Positions 42,794-52,215 are shown, counted from the first letter of the stretch. The stretch is 64,000 nucleotides of DNA from an uncultured Corynebacterium sp. (GCF_943914615.1 NZ_CALUCS010000011.1:1-64000); one strand, 5' to 3'. Notes: a model not told the origin generated them from the letters alone. Numbers and translations are program-made.

Positions 42794-45700
42794 GTGAGCA
42801 GCGCAAATTTCGGTCAAAACGAGTGGCTGGTCGATTTGATGTACCAGCAGTACAAGGAAGACCCAAAGTCTGTCGACGCTGAATGGCGCGATTACTTTGA
42901 GAAAAATTCCTCTCCGGTAAGTTCGTCCAGCAACACCCAGGCTGCGACGGACAACGGAGCACAAAAGACCACGGGCGGCCAAAGCTCCACCAAGAACACC
43001 GTCACCCCCACCCGGGATACGACGGCGGGCGGCAAGCAGCCTAAGGGCTCTGCATCCCAAAACCAGGACAGCAGCGTTAAGCCCACCCCGAAGCGCACCG
43101 CTCCGCCTGCTCCGAAGCAGCCGGTAGAGGCGCCGGAACCCGGCGAGTCCCCCATTAAGGGTGCCGCAAGGGCCGTAGTTAAGAACATGGACGCTTCCCT
43201 AGAGATCCCGACGGCTACGTCCGTGCGCGATATGCCGGCGAAGCTGATGTTCGAAAACCGCGCGATGGTCAACGAGACCCTGCGTGCACGCGGCGGCGGC
43301 AAGATTAGCTTTACTCACATCATCGGCTACGCCCTGGTGCAGGCAGTCAAGGCCCACCCGGACATGAACAACTCCTACGAGGTTGTAGACGGCAAGCCGA
43401 CCCTCGTCACCCCGGAGCACATCAACCTGGGTCTGGCCATCGACATGGTGGGCAAGAACGGTCAGCGTTCCCTGGTGGTTGCCGCCATCAAGGAAGCCGA
43501 GAACATGTCCTTCGGCGAGTTCGTCGAGAAGTACGAGGACGTTGTTCACCGCGGCCGCGAAGGCAAGCTGACGATGGACGACTTCACCGGCGTGACCATC
43601 TCCCTGACCAACCCGGGTGGCATCGGCACCCGCCACTCCGTGCCGCGCCTGACCAAGGGTCAGGGCGCCATCATCGGCGTGGGCTCCATGGACTACCCCG
43701 CCGAGTTCGCGGGCGCATCCGAGGATCGCCTGGGCGAGATGGGCATCGGCAAGCTGGTGACCATCACCTCCACCTATGACCACCGCATCATCCAGGGTGC
43801 GGAGTCCGGCGAGTTCCTGCGCACCATGAGCCGCCTGCTGATCAACGACGAGTTCTGGGACGAGATCTTCCACGCCATGCGCGTGCCCTACGCCCCGACC
43901 CGTTGGAGCCAGGACCTGCCGAACATCGGCGTAGACAAGTCCACCCGTGTGATGCAGCTGATCGAGGCCTACCGCTCCCGCGGCCACCTGATCGCCAACG
44001 TCAACCCGCTGCAGTGGACGCAGCCGGGTCTGCCTATCCCGGACCACTCCGACCTGGACATCGAGTCCCACGGCCTGACCCTCTGGGACTTCGACCGCAC
44101 CTTCCACGTCGGTGGTTTCGCCGGCCGCGAAACCATGACGCTGCGTGAGGTTCTTGCCCACCTGCGCAAGGCCTACACCCTCAAGGTTGGCTCGGAATAC
44201 ACCCACATTCTGGACGCCGAAGAGCGCACCTGGCTGCAGGAGCGCATCGAGGCTGGCCAGGAAGGGTTCAGCCCGGCACAACAGAAGTACATCCTGCAGA
44301 AGTTGAACTCCGCCGAGGCTTTCGAGAACTTCCTGCAGACCAAGTACGTCGGCCAGAAGCGCTTCTCCCTGGAGGGCGCCGAGACCCTGATCCCGATGAT
44401 GGATGCCGCCATCGACCGCGCTGCCGACGCAGCCCTGGACGAGGTCATTATCGGCATGCCGCACCGTGGCCGCCTGAACGTGCTGGCCAACATCGTGGGC
44501 AAGCCTTACGCACAGATCTTCACCGAGTTCGAGGGCAACATCGATCCGGGCGCCGCGGGCGGTTCCGGCGACGTGAAGTACCACCTGGGTCAGCAGGGGC
44601 ACTACCACCAGATGTTCGGTGACAACGAGATCGACATCTACCTGGCGGCTAACCCCTCCCACCTGGAGGCCGTCAACCCGGTCATGGAGGGCATCGCCCG
44701 CGCTAAGCAGGACCAGCTGCACGAGAAGCACACCGTCATGCCACTGCTGCTGCACGGCGACGCTGCCTTCACCGGCCTGGGTATTGTGCAGGAGACCATC
44801 AACCTGGCTCGCCTGGAGCCCTACGAGGTCGGCGGTACCATCCACATCGTCGTGAACAACCAGATCGGCTTCACCACCACCCCGGATGCCGGCCGTTCCA
44901 CCCACTACGCCACCGACCTGGCTAAGGGCTTCGACTCCCCGGTGTTCCACGTCAACGGCGACGACCCAGAGGCAGTCGTGTGGGTCGCGCACCTGGCCGT
45001 GGATTACCGCAACCGCTTCGGCAAGGACGTATTCATCGACCTGGTTACCTACCGCCGTCGCGGCCACAACGAGGCCGACGATCCGTCGATGACCCAGCCG
45101 CTGATGTACAAGCTGATTGGAGAGACGAAGAGCTCCCGCGATCAGTACACCGAGACCCTGCTGGGCCGCGGCGACCTGACCGAGGAAGACATTGAGCGCG
45201 TCCAGCGCGACTTCCACGAGCAGCTGGAGACAGTGTTCACCCAGGTACGCGAAGCCGAAAAGGGCTCGAAGCCAAAGGAGCAGAGCGGTATTACCGGCTC
45301 CCAGGAGCTGCCGCATGGCCTGGATACCTCTGTGGAACGCGAGCTCATCGAGCGCATCGGCGATGCGTTCGCCGACGTTCCAGAGCACATCACTCCGCAC
45401 CCGCGCGTAAAGCCGGTGATCAAGCGTCGCAAGGAAATGTCCCGCAACGGCAAGATCGACTGGGGCTTCGCCGAGCTGCTGGCCTTCGGCTCCCTGGTTG
45501 ACGGTGGCAAGCTGGTGCGCCTGGTGGGTGAGGATTCCCTGCGCGGTACCTTCACCCAGCGCCACGCTGTGCTGTTCGACCACACCGACCACGATCGCTA
45601 CAGCCCGCTGGAGGAGCTGGCACGCGAGTCCGGTAAGGGCGGCGGCTTCGAGGCTTACAACTCCGCTCTGACCGAGTACGCGGGCATGGGCTTCGAGTAC

Positions 45701-46489
45701 GGCTACTCCGTGGGTAACCCGGATGCCCTGGTGGCTTGGGAGGCTCAGTTCGGCGACTTCGCCAACGGCGCCCAGACCATCATCGACGAGTACGTCTCCT
45801 CCGGCGAGGCTAAGTGGGGCCAGGTTTCCTCTCTGGTTCTGCTGCTGCCGCACGGCTACGAGGGTCAGGGTCCGGACCACTCCTCCGCCCGCATCGAGCG
45901 TTTCCTGCAGATGTCGGCTGAGGGCTCCTGGACCATCGCCCAGCCTTCTACCCCGGCTAACTACTTCCACCTGCTGCGCCGCCACGCTCTGGGCTCCCTG
46001 AAGCGCCCGCTGGTTGTCTTCACCCCGAAGTCGATGCTGCGCAACAAGATGGCTGTCTCCTCCGTGGAGGACTTCACCGAGGTGAAGAAGTTCCAGTCCG
46101 TGATCGACGATCCGAACCAGAACGGCAAGAACGAAAACGTCAAGACCGTCCTGCTGTGCTCAGGCAAGATCTACTGGGATCTGGAGAAGAAGCGCCAGGC
46201 AGACGGCCGCGACGATGTCGCCATCGTCCGCGTGGAAATGCTGCACCCGATTCCGTTCAACCGCATCAAGGATGCGCTGGATAACTACCCGAACGCAGAG
46301 GTGCGCTGGGTTCAGGACGAACCGGCTAACCAGGGCCCGTGGCCGTTCCTGGCTCTGCAGCTGCCGGAGCACATCCCGGGTATCCAGCTGAAGCGTGTAT
46401 CTCGCCGAGCACAGTCCTCCACCGCCACCGGTGTTGCGAAGGTGCACCAGCTGGAGCAGAAGCAGCTGCTGGAAGAGGCTTTCGAGTAA
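42794..46489 (+). CDS. kgd: Multifunctional 2-oxoglutarate metabolism enzyme (E2-like acyltransferase fused to E1)
   Basis: 1231 residues (OdhA in corynebacteria). Order: an N-terminal segment NEWLVDLMYQQYKEDPKSVD; a Ser/Pro/Lys-rich linker (about 40-120); an E2-type acyltransferase core without lipoyl domain, with the active-site TYDHRIIQGAESGEFL (near 329); then the thiamine-dependent E1 with IGMPHRGRLNVLANI and GDAAFTGLGIVQE (near 655). It works with lipoyl-bearing E2p and Lpd in a mixed dehydrogenase complex in the TCA cycle. GTG start with GCGAGGA upstream. A strong terminator follows. Confidence 0.97.
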   Translation: MSSANFGQNEWLVDLMYQQYKEDPKSVDAEWRDYFEKNSSPVSSSSNTQAATDNGAQKTTGGQSSTKNTVTPTRDTTAGGKQPKGSASQNQDSSVKPTPKRTAPPAPKQPVEAPEPGESPIKGAARAVVKNMDASLEIPTATSVRDMPAKLMFENRAMVNETLRARGGGKISFTHIIGYALVQAVKAHPDMNNSYEVVDGKPTLVTPEHINLGLAIDMVGKNGQRSLVVAAIKEAENMSFGEFVEKYEDVVHRGREGKLTMDDFTGVTISLTNPGGIGTRHSVPRLTKGQGAIIGVGSMDYPAEFAGASEDRLGEMGIGKLVTITSTYDHRIIQGAESGEFLRTMSRLLINDEFWDEIFHAMRVPYAPTRWSQDLPNIGVDKSTRVMQLIEAYRSRGHLIANVNPLQWTQPGLPIPDHSDLDIESHGLTLWDFDRTFHVGGFAGRETMTLREVLAHLRKAYTLKVGSEYTHILDAEERTWLQERIEAGQEGFSPAQQKYILQKLNSAEAFENFLQTKYVGQKRFSLEGAETLIPMMDAAIDRAADAALDEVIIGMPHRGRLNVLANIVGKPYAQIFTEFEGNIDPGAAGGSGDVKYHLGQQGHYHQMFGDNEIDIYLAANPSHLEAVNPVMEGIARAKQDQLHEKHTVMPLLLHGDAAFTGLGIVQETINLARLEPYEVGGTIHIVVNNQIGFTTTPDAGRSTHYATDLAKGFDSPVFHVNGDDPEAVVWVAHLAVDYRNRFGKDVFIDLVTYRRRGHNEADDPSMTQPLMYKLIGETKSSRDQYTETLLGRGDLTEEDIERVQRDFHEQLETVFTQVREAEKGSKPKEQSGITGSQELPHGLDTSVERELIERIGDAFADVPEHITPHPRVKPVIKRRKEMSRNGKIDWGFAELLAFGSLVDGGKLVRLVGEDSLRGTFTQRHAVLFDHTDHDRYSPLEELARESGKGGGFEAYNSALTEYAGMGFEYGYSVGNPDALVAWEAQFGDFANGAQTIIDEYVSSGEAKWGQVSSLVLLLPHGYEGQGPDHSSARIERFLQMSAEGSWTIAQPSTPANYFHLLRRHALGSLKRPLVVFTPKSMLRNKMAVSSVEDFTEVKKFQSVIDDPNQNGKNENVKTVLLCSGKIYWDLEKKRQADGRDDVAIVRVEMLHPIPFNRIKDALDNYPNAEVRWVQDEPANQGPWPFLALQLPEHIPGIQLKRVSRRAQSSTATGVAKVHQLEQKQLLEEAFE

Positions 46490-46538
46490 AGCGCTCCCCC
46501 GCCAGGCGTTAGCCCCGCGCTAGCGTCTAAGCTAGCCA

Positions 46539-46588
46539 AGAGCACGCCACGAACCTCCAAGGTTTGAGTGGCGGGCTCTTTCTCTTTT
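46539..46588 (+). terminator. Rho-independent terminator of kgd
   Basis: AGAGC-AC-GCCAC pairs with GTGGC-GG-GCTCT, extended by AACCT/AGGTT near the loop, followed by TTTCTCTTTT. It lies 50 bp after the kgd stop. Confidence 0.85.
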
Positions 46589-46592
46589 GCGT

Positions 46593-47183
46593 TTAGGCCC
46601 CGAGCATCTCCATCGACGTCCCCAACGCAACGGAGTTCAATTTTCGGAGTTCATCGCGCCCAACCACCTGCTTCGCATAAAGCACCACTGCGTTCTGCGG
46701 TAGCGAACTATCCTCACAAGGGGTGGCATCCCCGGGCAAGGTCGCTCCAATTTCCTGCGGCAGTGAACTCAGCAATTCGTCGTAGACGAGGTACTTCTCA
46801 TCCACTTCTTCCCCGCCGTCTTCCTTCTTCAGCTCCTGTCGCAGTTCCATCGCCCGGTTGCGGTCCAGCAGGTCCAGCAGTTCTCCCGTACAGCCGAAAG
46901 TCACGTTGATCTCCCCGGTGCGTAGCTGCCGTGTCCGTTGGTCCGCGGGCACCGGCTGGCGCTCCCCCTTGCGACCATCACCGTTGAGTTCTCGCACCAG
47001 ATAGCGCCCGAAGGCCTCAGCGTAACGCTCGGGCATCGGCGCGTTCCCCACCGGTTTTTCCGGCACGCCAATCAGGAAGGGCTCGGACTGTTCTTCGGCA
47101 CAAGCTGTCAGACCGCCGACGGCTGCCAGGCAGGTCGCTGTCGCGATTATTGACGCCACGTTCCGCCTGCCCAGCATTCGCAT
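46593..47183 (-). CDS. Putative lipoprotein, unknown function
   Basis: 196 residues from ATG at 47181-47183 (MRMLGRRNVAS), with AAGG 5 nt upstream; a second ATG two codons on is possible. A signal peptide with lipobox LTAC (Cys about residue 28) is followed by an acidic linker (AEEQSEPF). The rest is globular with PERYAEAFGRYLVRELNG and INVTFGCTGELLDLLDRN, the latter recalling periplasmic solute-binding folds, but I cannot name a family. It converges on kgd. Confidence 0.72.
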   Translation of the reverse strand: MRMLGRRNVASIIATATCLAAVGGLTACAEEQSEPFLIGVPEKPVGNAPMPERYAEAFGRYLVRELNGDGRKGERQPVPADQRTRQLRTGEINVTFGCTGELLDLLDRNRAMELRQELKKEDGGEEVDEKYLVYDELLSSLPQEIGATLPGDATPCEDSSLPQNAVVLYAKQVVGRDELRKLNSVALGTSMEMLGA

Positions 47184-47254
47184 CTCTACCTTGCCCCATT
47201 TATTCGCCGTAAGCCTTCTAACTCGCCACATTCTACCGCGTGGGGGCGATGAAG

Positions 47255-47260
47255 TAACCT
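47255..47260 (+). promoter_or_regulatory. -10 hexamer TAACCT before the MgtE-N/CBS gene
   Basis: TAACCT ends 8 nt before ATG 47269. No Shine-Dalgarno. Confidence 0.5.
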
Positions 47261-47268
47261 AAGTACCC

Positions 47269-48585
47269 ATGAGTACTAGTCGTGTTTATGCAGGACGTTT
47301 GGCCGGCCTGGTTGTGCTGGGGCCGGATGGCGAGTCCGTCGGCCGTGTCCGCGATGTCGTCATCACGATCCACGGCGACAATGCGACTGCCCTGGGCTTG
47401 GTTGTGGAGATTGCGAATAAGCGCAAGATTTTCCTCCCTATGCTCCGCATCGCAACGATCACCGGCACGGACATCACCACCACGTCCAGTTCCGTGAACC
47501 TGCGCCCCTTTAAGTCCCGCTCCGGGGAACTGACGATCTTCGAGGACCTCGTTGGTTCGAAGGTGCACACCGACGATCCGGGGCACGAGGATCTGCACGG
47601 CAAGGTTGTGGAAATCACGGACGTGGAGTTGACCCGTAGCCGTCGCCGGGAATGGAAGATCCGCAATTTGGCTGTGACCCAGCGCAGCCGCCTTGGGCGT
47701 AAGACGTCAATCGACGTCATCCCTATCGAGCACATTCAGGGGCTCCACGCCTCGGGCACGGGCGCGGTGAACCAGGATGCCGAACTCATCGCCTCGTTCC
47801 AGCAGATGCGCAACGCCGACGTGGCGAACGCCCTGGTGGAGATGGACGATGCGCGACGCAACAAGATCGCTTCCGAGCTGGACGATGAGCGTCTGGCGGA
47901 TGTGTTGGCGGAGATGCCGGACGACGATCAAGCGGCGATCCTTGAGCATCTGAACATCGAGCGCGCAGCGGACGTTCTGGAGGAGATGGATCCGGACGAT
48001 GCCGCCGATATTCTGGCCGAGCTGCCGGGGGACACCTCTGACGTCCTGCTGGAGTTGATGGACCCCGAGGAGTCGGAGCCGGTCCGTCGCCTCATGGACT
48101 TCTCGCCCGAAACTGTGGGTGCGTTGATGACGCCCGAGCCGATCATTTTGACGCCCCAGGCTACCGTCGCCGAAGCTCTCGCCCACGCGCGCAACCCAGA
48201 ACTACCGATGTCCCTGTCCTCCCTGGTCTTTGTCGTGCGTCCTCCCCAGGCGACTCCGACGGGAAAGTACTTGGGCTGTGTCCACTTGCAGAAATTGCTG
48301 CGCGAGCCCCCGTCTTCTCTGATCGGCGGCATTCTGGATCTGGATCTGCCGGCGTTGTTCGCCGAAGACAGTCAGGAGACCGCGGCGCGTTACTTTGCGA
48401 CATACAACCTGGTGTGCGGGCCCGTGCTGGACCACGACCAGCACCTGCTAGGCGCAGTGAGCGTCGATGACCTGCTGGACCACATGCTGCCGGAGGACTG
48501 GCGTGAGGAAGACTGGCGCGTCGAATCTCCAGCAACGCCTGCACCGTCGGAAGCACAGGCTAAGTCTGAAGTGAAGGAGGCATAG
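47269..48585 (+). CDS. PRC-barrel/MgtE-N/CBS-domain protein without membrane channel
   Basis: 438 residues. Two PRC-barrel-like beta segments (about 1-150, RVYAGRLAGLVVLGPDG and LVGSKVHTDD) precede an MgtE N-domain superhelix (about 165-280, repeats such as LADVLAEMPDDDQAAIL and AADVLEEMDPDDAADIL) and a CBS pair (about 290-410, GALMTPEPIILTPQATV). The five-helix Mg2+ channel of MgtE is missing, so this is not a transporter by itself; it could be a Mg2+/nucleotide sensor. The DUF1003 gene follows 7 bp downstream. Confidence 0.85.
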   Translation: MSTSRVYAGRLAGLVVLGPDGESVGRVRDVVITIHGDNATALGLVVEIANKRKIFLPMLRIATITGTDITTTSSSVNLRPFKSRSGELTIFEDLVGSKVHTDDPGHEDLHGKVVEITDVELTRSRRREWKIRNLAVTQRSRLGRKTSIDVIPIEHIQGLHASGTGAVNQDAELIASFQQMRNADVANALVEMDDARRNKIASELDDERLADVLAEMPDDDQAAILEHLNIERAADVLEEMDPDDAADILAELPGDTSDVLLELMDPEESEPVRRLMDFSPETVGALMTPEPIILTPQATVAEALAHARNPELPMSLSSLVFVVRPPQATPTGKYLGCVHLQKLLREPPSSLIGGILDLDLPALFAEDSQETAARYFATYNLVCGPVLDHDQHLLGAVSVDDLLDHMLPEDWREEDWRVESPATPAPSEAQAKSEVKEA

Positions 48586-48592
48586 GCACGCC

Positions 48593-49129
48593 ATGGCTCG
48601 TAAGTTTTCCCGCGCGGATCTCGATACACCAACCGATGCCACGCGCCAGAAGAAGAAGTTCAACCTGGATGGCGACGGAGTGGGTCGGGTAGCCGAAAAC
48701 ATCGCCCGCTTCCTGGGAACCGGCAAATATCTCTTCTATCAGACCGTCATCGTGGTCGCCTGGATCGCTTTGAATCTGGGCGGCATGTGGTGGAACTGGG
48801 ACCCCTATCCGTTCATCCTTTTGAACCTTGCCTTCTCCACCCAAGCCGCATACGCCGCGCCGCTGATTCTGTTGGCACAGAACCGACAGGACGACCGCGA
48901 CCGCGTCAGTCTGGATGAGGACCGTCGCCGTGCCGCGGAAACCAAGGCCGATACGGAGTTCTTGGCCCGCGAGGTCGCCAGCGTGCGCATTGCCGTCGGC
49001 GAAACCGTCACGCGCGATTACCTGCGCCGGGAGCTGGAGGAGCTCAACGACATCCTGCGACGCATCGACGACAAGATCGATGACTCCCGCCGTGACGAAG
49101 AAGCCCGCGGGGATGCGCGCGAGGACTAG
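48593..49129 (+). CDS. DUF1003 membrane protein
   Basis: 178 residues. Two membrane helices (about 47-65 and 72-97: YQTVIVVAWIALNL; PYPFILLNLAFSTQAAYAAP), then a charged helical C-terminus with QNRQDDRDRVSLDEDRR, the hallmark of DUF1003. The neighbouring MgtE-N/CBS protein is a recurrent partner of this family in actinobacteria, so the two may work as one membrane complex. Biochemical function unknown. AGGAGG-like site (GAAGGAGG) precedes the ATG. Confidence 0.85.
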   Translation: MARKFSRADLDTPTDATRQKKKFNLDGDGVGRVAENIARFLGTGKYLFYQTVIVVAWIALNLGGMWWNWDPYPFILLNLAFSTQAAYAAPLILLAQNRQDDRDRVSLDEDRRRAAETKADTEFLAREVASVRIAVGETVTRDYLRRELEELNDILRRIDDKIDDSRRDEEARGDARED

Positions 49130-49178
49130 CCCGCGCGCCCGCAAGCGAGGCCAAATTAGCGTCTCGCCGGTCGTTCGA

Positions 49179-49184
49179 TAGACT
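49179..49184 (+). promoter_or_regulatory. -10 hexamer TAGACT before mrp
   Basis: TAGACT ends 10 nt before ATG 49195. No Shine-Dalgarno. Confidence 0.45.
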
Positions 49185-49194
49185 GAAACCCATC

Positions 49195-50325
49195 ATGTCC
49201 CAAGTCACTGAATCCGCTGTACGCAGCGCGCTATCCCGCGTAGAGGATCCTGAACTAAACCGCACGATCACGGATCTCGGCATGGTGAAGTCCATCGACA
49301 TCAACGGTAGTGATGTCGCCGTGGAGATCTACCTGACGATCGCCGGCTGCCCGATGAAAAACCACCTGACGGAGAAGACGCGCGAGGCCGCGGCTTCCGT
49401 CGAAGGCGTGGAAAACGTTACGGTCACCACCGACGTGATGAGCGACGAGCAGCGTCGCAATATCCGCCAGATGGTGCGCGGTGACTCGGCCGACCCGGTG
49501 ATCCCCTTCGCCCAGGCCGATTCCACCACCCGAGTGTTTGCAGTCGCCTCCGGTAAGGGTGGCGTGGGCAAGTCCAGCGTCACCGTGAACCTGGCTGTCG
49601 CGTTGCAGAAGCGCGGCCTCAAGGTCGGCGTGATCGACGCTGACATCTACGGCCACTCCGTCCCCGGCCTCATGGGTTCCACGGACAAGCCGCACCAGGT
49701 GGACGAAATGATCATGCCGCTGCAGGCGCACGGCGTGAAGCTGATCTCTATCGGCCACTTCATCGGCGATAACTCCCCCGTCGTCTGGCGTGGCCCGATG
49801 CTGCACCGCGCGATCCAGCAGTTCCTGGCCGACGTCTTCTGGGGCGATCTGGACATCCTGCTGCTGGACCTGCCGCCGGGCACCGGCGACGTGGCGATCT
49901 CGGTGGCACAGCTGGTGCCGAATGCCGAGCTGCTGATCGTCACCACCCCACAGGCCGCCGCCGCGGAGGTTGCGGAGCGCGCCGGCTCTATCTCCCAGCA
50001 GACCCGCCAACGCATTGGTGGTGTGATCGAAAACATGAGCTGGATGGACATGCCGGACGGCTCTCGCATGGAGGTCTTCGGCTCCGGTGGCGGTCAGTTC
50101 GTCGCCGACCGCCTGTCCCAGATCACCGGCGCTAAGGTGCCGCTGATGGGCCAGATTCCGCTGGATCCGAACCTGCGCGTCGGTGGCGACCTGGGCAACC
50201 CAATTGTGTTGTCCGAACCGAACTCGCCGGCCACCACCGCTTTCGGCGGGATCGCCGATCAGCTGGCGGTGCGCCGCAGTTCGCTGGCAGGTAAGTCGCT
50301 GAATCTCGGCGTCACAAAGAAATAG
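49195..50325 (+). CDS. mrp: Mrp/NBP35-type P-loop ATPase, iron-sulfur cluster carrier
   Basis: 376 residues. An N-terminal MIP18/DUF59 domain (about 1-90, VEDPELNRTITDLGMV and IAGCPMKNHL) is fused to a deviant Walker A P-loop ATPase (ASGKGGVGKSSVTVNLA, near 118-134; LLLDLPPGTGD). The fold is of the MinD/NBP35 type that carries Fe-S clusters to apoproteins. The order MgtE-N/CBS, DUF1003, mrp, tatB matches M. tuberculosis Rv1232c-Rv1224. It converges on tatB. Confidence 0.92.
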   Translation: MSQVTESAVRSALSRVEDPELNRTITDLGMVKSIDINGSDVAVEIYLTIAGCPMKNHLTEKTREAAASVEGVENVTVTTDVMSDEQRRNIRQMVRGDSADPVIPFAQADSTTRVFAVASGKGGVGKSSVTVNLAVALQKRGLKVGVIDADIYGHSVPGLMGSTDKPHQVDEMIMPLQAHGVKLISIGHFIGDNSPVVWRGPMLHRAIQQFLADVFWGDLDILLLDLPPGTGDVAISVAQLVPNAELLIVTTPQAAAAEVAERAGSISQQTRQRIGGVIENMSWMDMPDGSRMEVFGSGGGQFVADRLSQITGAKVPLMGQIPLDPNLRVGGDLGNPIVLSEPNSPATTAFGGIADQLAVRRSSLAGKSLNLGVTKK

Positions 50326-50356
50326 GCCAAGCAGAAGGAAAACCCGAGCAAAGAGC

Positions 50357-50944
50357 CTAGGTCACGTCCTCCCACCCGTAGCCGGGTGCGGAGGGCTTTT
50401 CTTTAGCTGCATCCGCGTTCCTCGCGTCACCCGTTAGCTGCTCGGCGGCTTCAGCGACTGGGGAATCGAGGCTAGAGCGGGACTCGCCTGCGTTGGACTG
50501 CTGGGTCACGGCAATACCGCCGTTATCCGCGCTACCACTGGCAGGGGCGGGTTGGGGCTGCGCAGAACTCTTGTTCTTGTCGGCTTTGAGGGCCTCGCGC
50601 AGGTTCGGCTTGCGCACGGTATCGACGGTGTCCTTCACATCCTGCTTCGTCTCATTGAAAGAGGTCAGGAAGCTATCGTCGTCATCCAGAAGAGTCTTGG
50701 TGATGAAGCCCTTCGCTCCCATCTGGCGCACCGAGTTGAGCTCCTGCAGTGGCTTGGAGAACTCCCGGAAGTCCTCCCCCAGCTCCCCGTCGATCTGCTC
50801 CTTCGCCTGCGAAACGGCCTTCCGCACCGCCAGTAGCATTGCGCGGGCTTCCTTGATGAGCCCCGGCAAGCGCTCCGGGCCGATCAGGAATAGCGCAACG
50901 ATCAAGAGTACGAGGACTTCGCCCCAACCTACATTGGAAAACAC
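50357..50944 (-). CDS. tatB: Twin-arginine translocase subunit TatB
   Basis: 195 residues. One N-terminal membrane helix with NVGWGEVLVLLIVALFLIGP, a GPERLPGLI hinge and an amphipathic helix (about 22-45), followed by a long polar tail rich in Ala, Gln, Ser and Asp. TatB forms the receptor for twin-arginine signal peptides with TatC. Its place beside the sigE anti-sigma factor agrees with M. tuberculosis. The start is GTG at 50942-50944; TAGGTT lies 6 nt upstream, suggesting a leaderless mRNA. Confidence 0.88.
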   Translation of the reverse strand: MFSNVGWGEVLVLLIVALFLIGPERLPGLIKEARAMLLAVRKAVSQAKEQIDGELGEDFREFSKPLQELNSVRQMGAKGFITKTLLDDDDSFLTSFNETKQDVKDTVDTVRKPNLREALKADKNKSSAQPQPAPASGSADNGGIAVTQQSNAGESRSSLDSPVAEAAEQLTGDARNADAAKEKPSAPGYGWEDVT

Positions 50945-50950
50945 CTGTCT

Positions 50951-50956
50951 AACCTA
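50951..50956 (-). promoter_or_regulatory. -10 hexamer TAGGTT before tatB
   Basis: On the minus strand TAGGTT ends 6 nt before GTG 50944. Confidence 0.5.
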
Positions 50957-50980
50957 ACTTACTCCGTAGAGACTTTCACT

Positions 50981-51349
50981 TTACTTACCGCGGAAGGGGA
51001 GCTTTCGCAGCAGGAGGTCGACGCGGTCGACGAGAGTTTCCGGGCGGCGGCAGCCATCGACGGAGAAGCGGTGCGGAGCCTCATCTTCGTCGCACTCTTC
51101 TGGAATGCGCTGCAGCTTTTCCATCAGTCCGCCGGGGGTGTACACCGCCGAGGCGTGCTCACGCAGACGGTGCGCTGCACTGCGTTGAGCGCGCACCTCC
51201 GCACGGCAGGTTTCGCAGTGCACCAGGTGGATCTTCGCTCGGTGTTCGGCGCGGCGGGATAGCTCCCCATCAACTAGCGCGGCGATGGCTTCGGTGGACA
51301 GGTGGTCTACGGACAACTCCCCCGGAAAATTCTCTACGAAAGATGTCAC
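50981..51349 (-). CDS. Zinc-binding anti-sigma factor of SigE
   Basis: 122 residues. The ZAS motif H-x3-C-x2-C is present in KIHLVHCETCRAEV (about 40-53), as in RseA (M. tuberculosis) and CseE (C. glutamicum). It would hold SigE inactive and release it under envelope stress. The start is GTG at 51347-51349 with AGGTAGGA upstream. It follows sigE in the same direction, 90 bp away, the standard sigma/anti-sigma layout. No membrane segment, so it is cytosolic. Confidence 0.88.
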   Translation of the reverse strand: MTSFVENFPGELSVDHLSTEAIAALVDGELSRRAEHRAKIHLVHCETCRAEVRAQRSAAHRLREHASAVYTPGGLMEKLQRIPEECDEDEAPHRFSVDGCRRPETLVDRVDLLLRKLPFRGK

Positions 51350-51439
51350 GTGTCCTACCTGCCTTTCTGTATGTCCTAGTTGCGGTTGCGTTCTAAGCTT
51401 CTTAGCTACCAGTAGCAGCTCAGCCAGACCTAGACCGAG

Positions 51440-52024
51440 CTAGGCCTGGCCAGTGAAAACCAGTTCGCCTTGGTTACGCTCCAGGTTACCCCGAAGTTGC
51501 GCGCGGGCGCGGTGGATGCGGGAGCGGACGGTGCCCATCTTGATGCCGAGAGTTTGAGAAATCTCGTCGTAACTCATACCCAACCCGTCGCACAGAACGA
51601 CTGCCACGCGGTATTCGGGAGCCAGCTGATCCAGCGCCTGCTCCAGCGCCGGGTCGAGGTTGTTGAGTTCGAACGTGGCTGCGGGGTCGGCGATGCCGCC
51701 TTCGATGCGGTCGTAATCCTCCGGCAGCGCCTCCATGCGGATCTTCGCGCGGCGCCGAACCATGTCTAGGAACAGGTTGGTGGTGATGCGGTGCAGCCAA
51801 CCTTCAAAGGTGCCCGGCTGGTAGCTCTTTAGGCTGCGGAAGACACGCATGAACGTATCCTGCGTGAGGTCTTCTGCGTCTTGCTGGTTACCCGCTAGCC
51901 GGTAGGCCAGGCGGTACACGCTGTCGGCGTGCTCTGCGACCAACTCCCCCCAGGTCGGAAGCTCACCCGTTCCTGCGTCGAACTCGGCGGTGGTTCGCGG
52001 AACGGGGTTCTGGTCTGCGTTCAT
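51440..52024 (-). CDS. sigE: ECF sigma factor SigE
   Basis: 194 residues. Region 2 (YRLAYRLAGNQQDAEDLTQD, FMRVFRSLKSYQPGTFEGWL) is followed by a linker and region 4 (QLAPEYRVAVVLCDGLGMSY, TLGIKMGTVRSRIHRARAQL). Group 4 sigma factors of this type direct surface- and heat-stress genes. ATG at 52022-52024. The assignment as SigE rests on its place between tatB/anti-sigma and the O-methyltransferase, as in mycobacteria and C. glutamicum. Confidence 0.92.
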   Translation of the reverse strand: MNADQNPVPRTTAEFDAGTGELPTWGELVAEHADSVYRLAYRLAGNQQDAEDLTQDTFMRVFRSLKSYQPGTFEGWLHRITTNLFLDMVRRRAKIRMEALPEDYDRIEGGIADPAATFELNNLDPALEQALDQLAPEYRVAVVLCDGLGMSYDEISQTLGIKMGTVRSRIHRARAQLRGNLERNQGELVFTGQA

Positions 52025-52121
52025 GACCGTAATTATGGCTAATCGTCCTCAAAAAGTTGTGCTGCTCACCTGGCAGTTTCCTGTGAGGATTTTACCGCTA
52101 TCTGGGGAGCAAAGAAAGTTC

Positions 52122-52139
52122 GTCACTTCGGTCACTTCT
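52122..52139. repeat. 9-bp tandem repeat upstream of sigE
   Basis: GTCACTTCG is followed directly by GTCACTTCT. It lies in the 205-bp divergent region between sigE and the O-methyltransferase and could be part of a regulator site. The region otherwise holds an AT-rich tract (52141-52160) and the methyltransferase -10. Confidence 0.5.
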
Positions 52140-52215
52140 GTTTACTCTCTTTTCTATTTTTGACGCCACCGCCTGACATGCCGGGGGCAAGCTCAACATC
52201 AACGCATTCCTGGCC

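Noticed and set aside
43199..45985. 928-codon antisense ORF opposite kgd
   Set aside because: It mirrors the codon structure of kgd; high-GC third positions keep the antisense frame open. The protein is low-complexity V/A/H/Q-rich with no domain, and the plus strand codes a clear enzyme.
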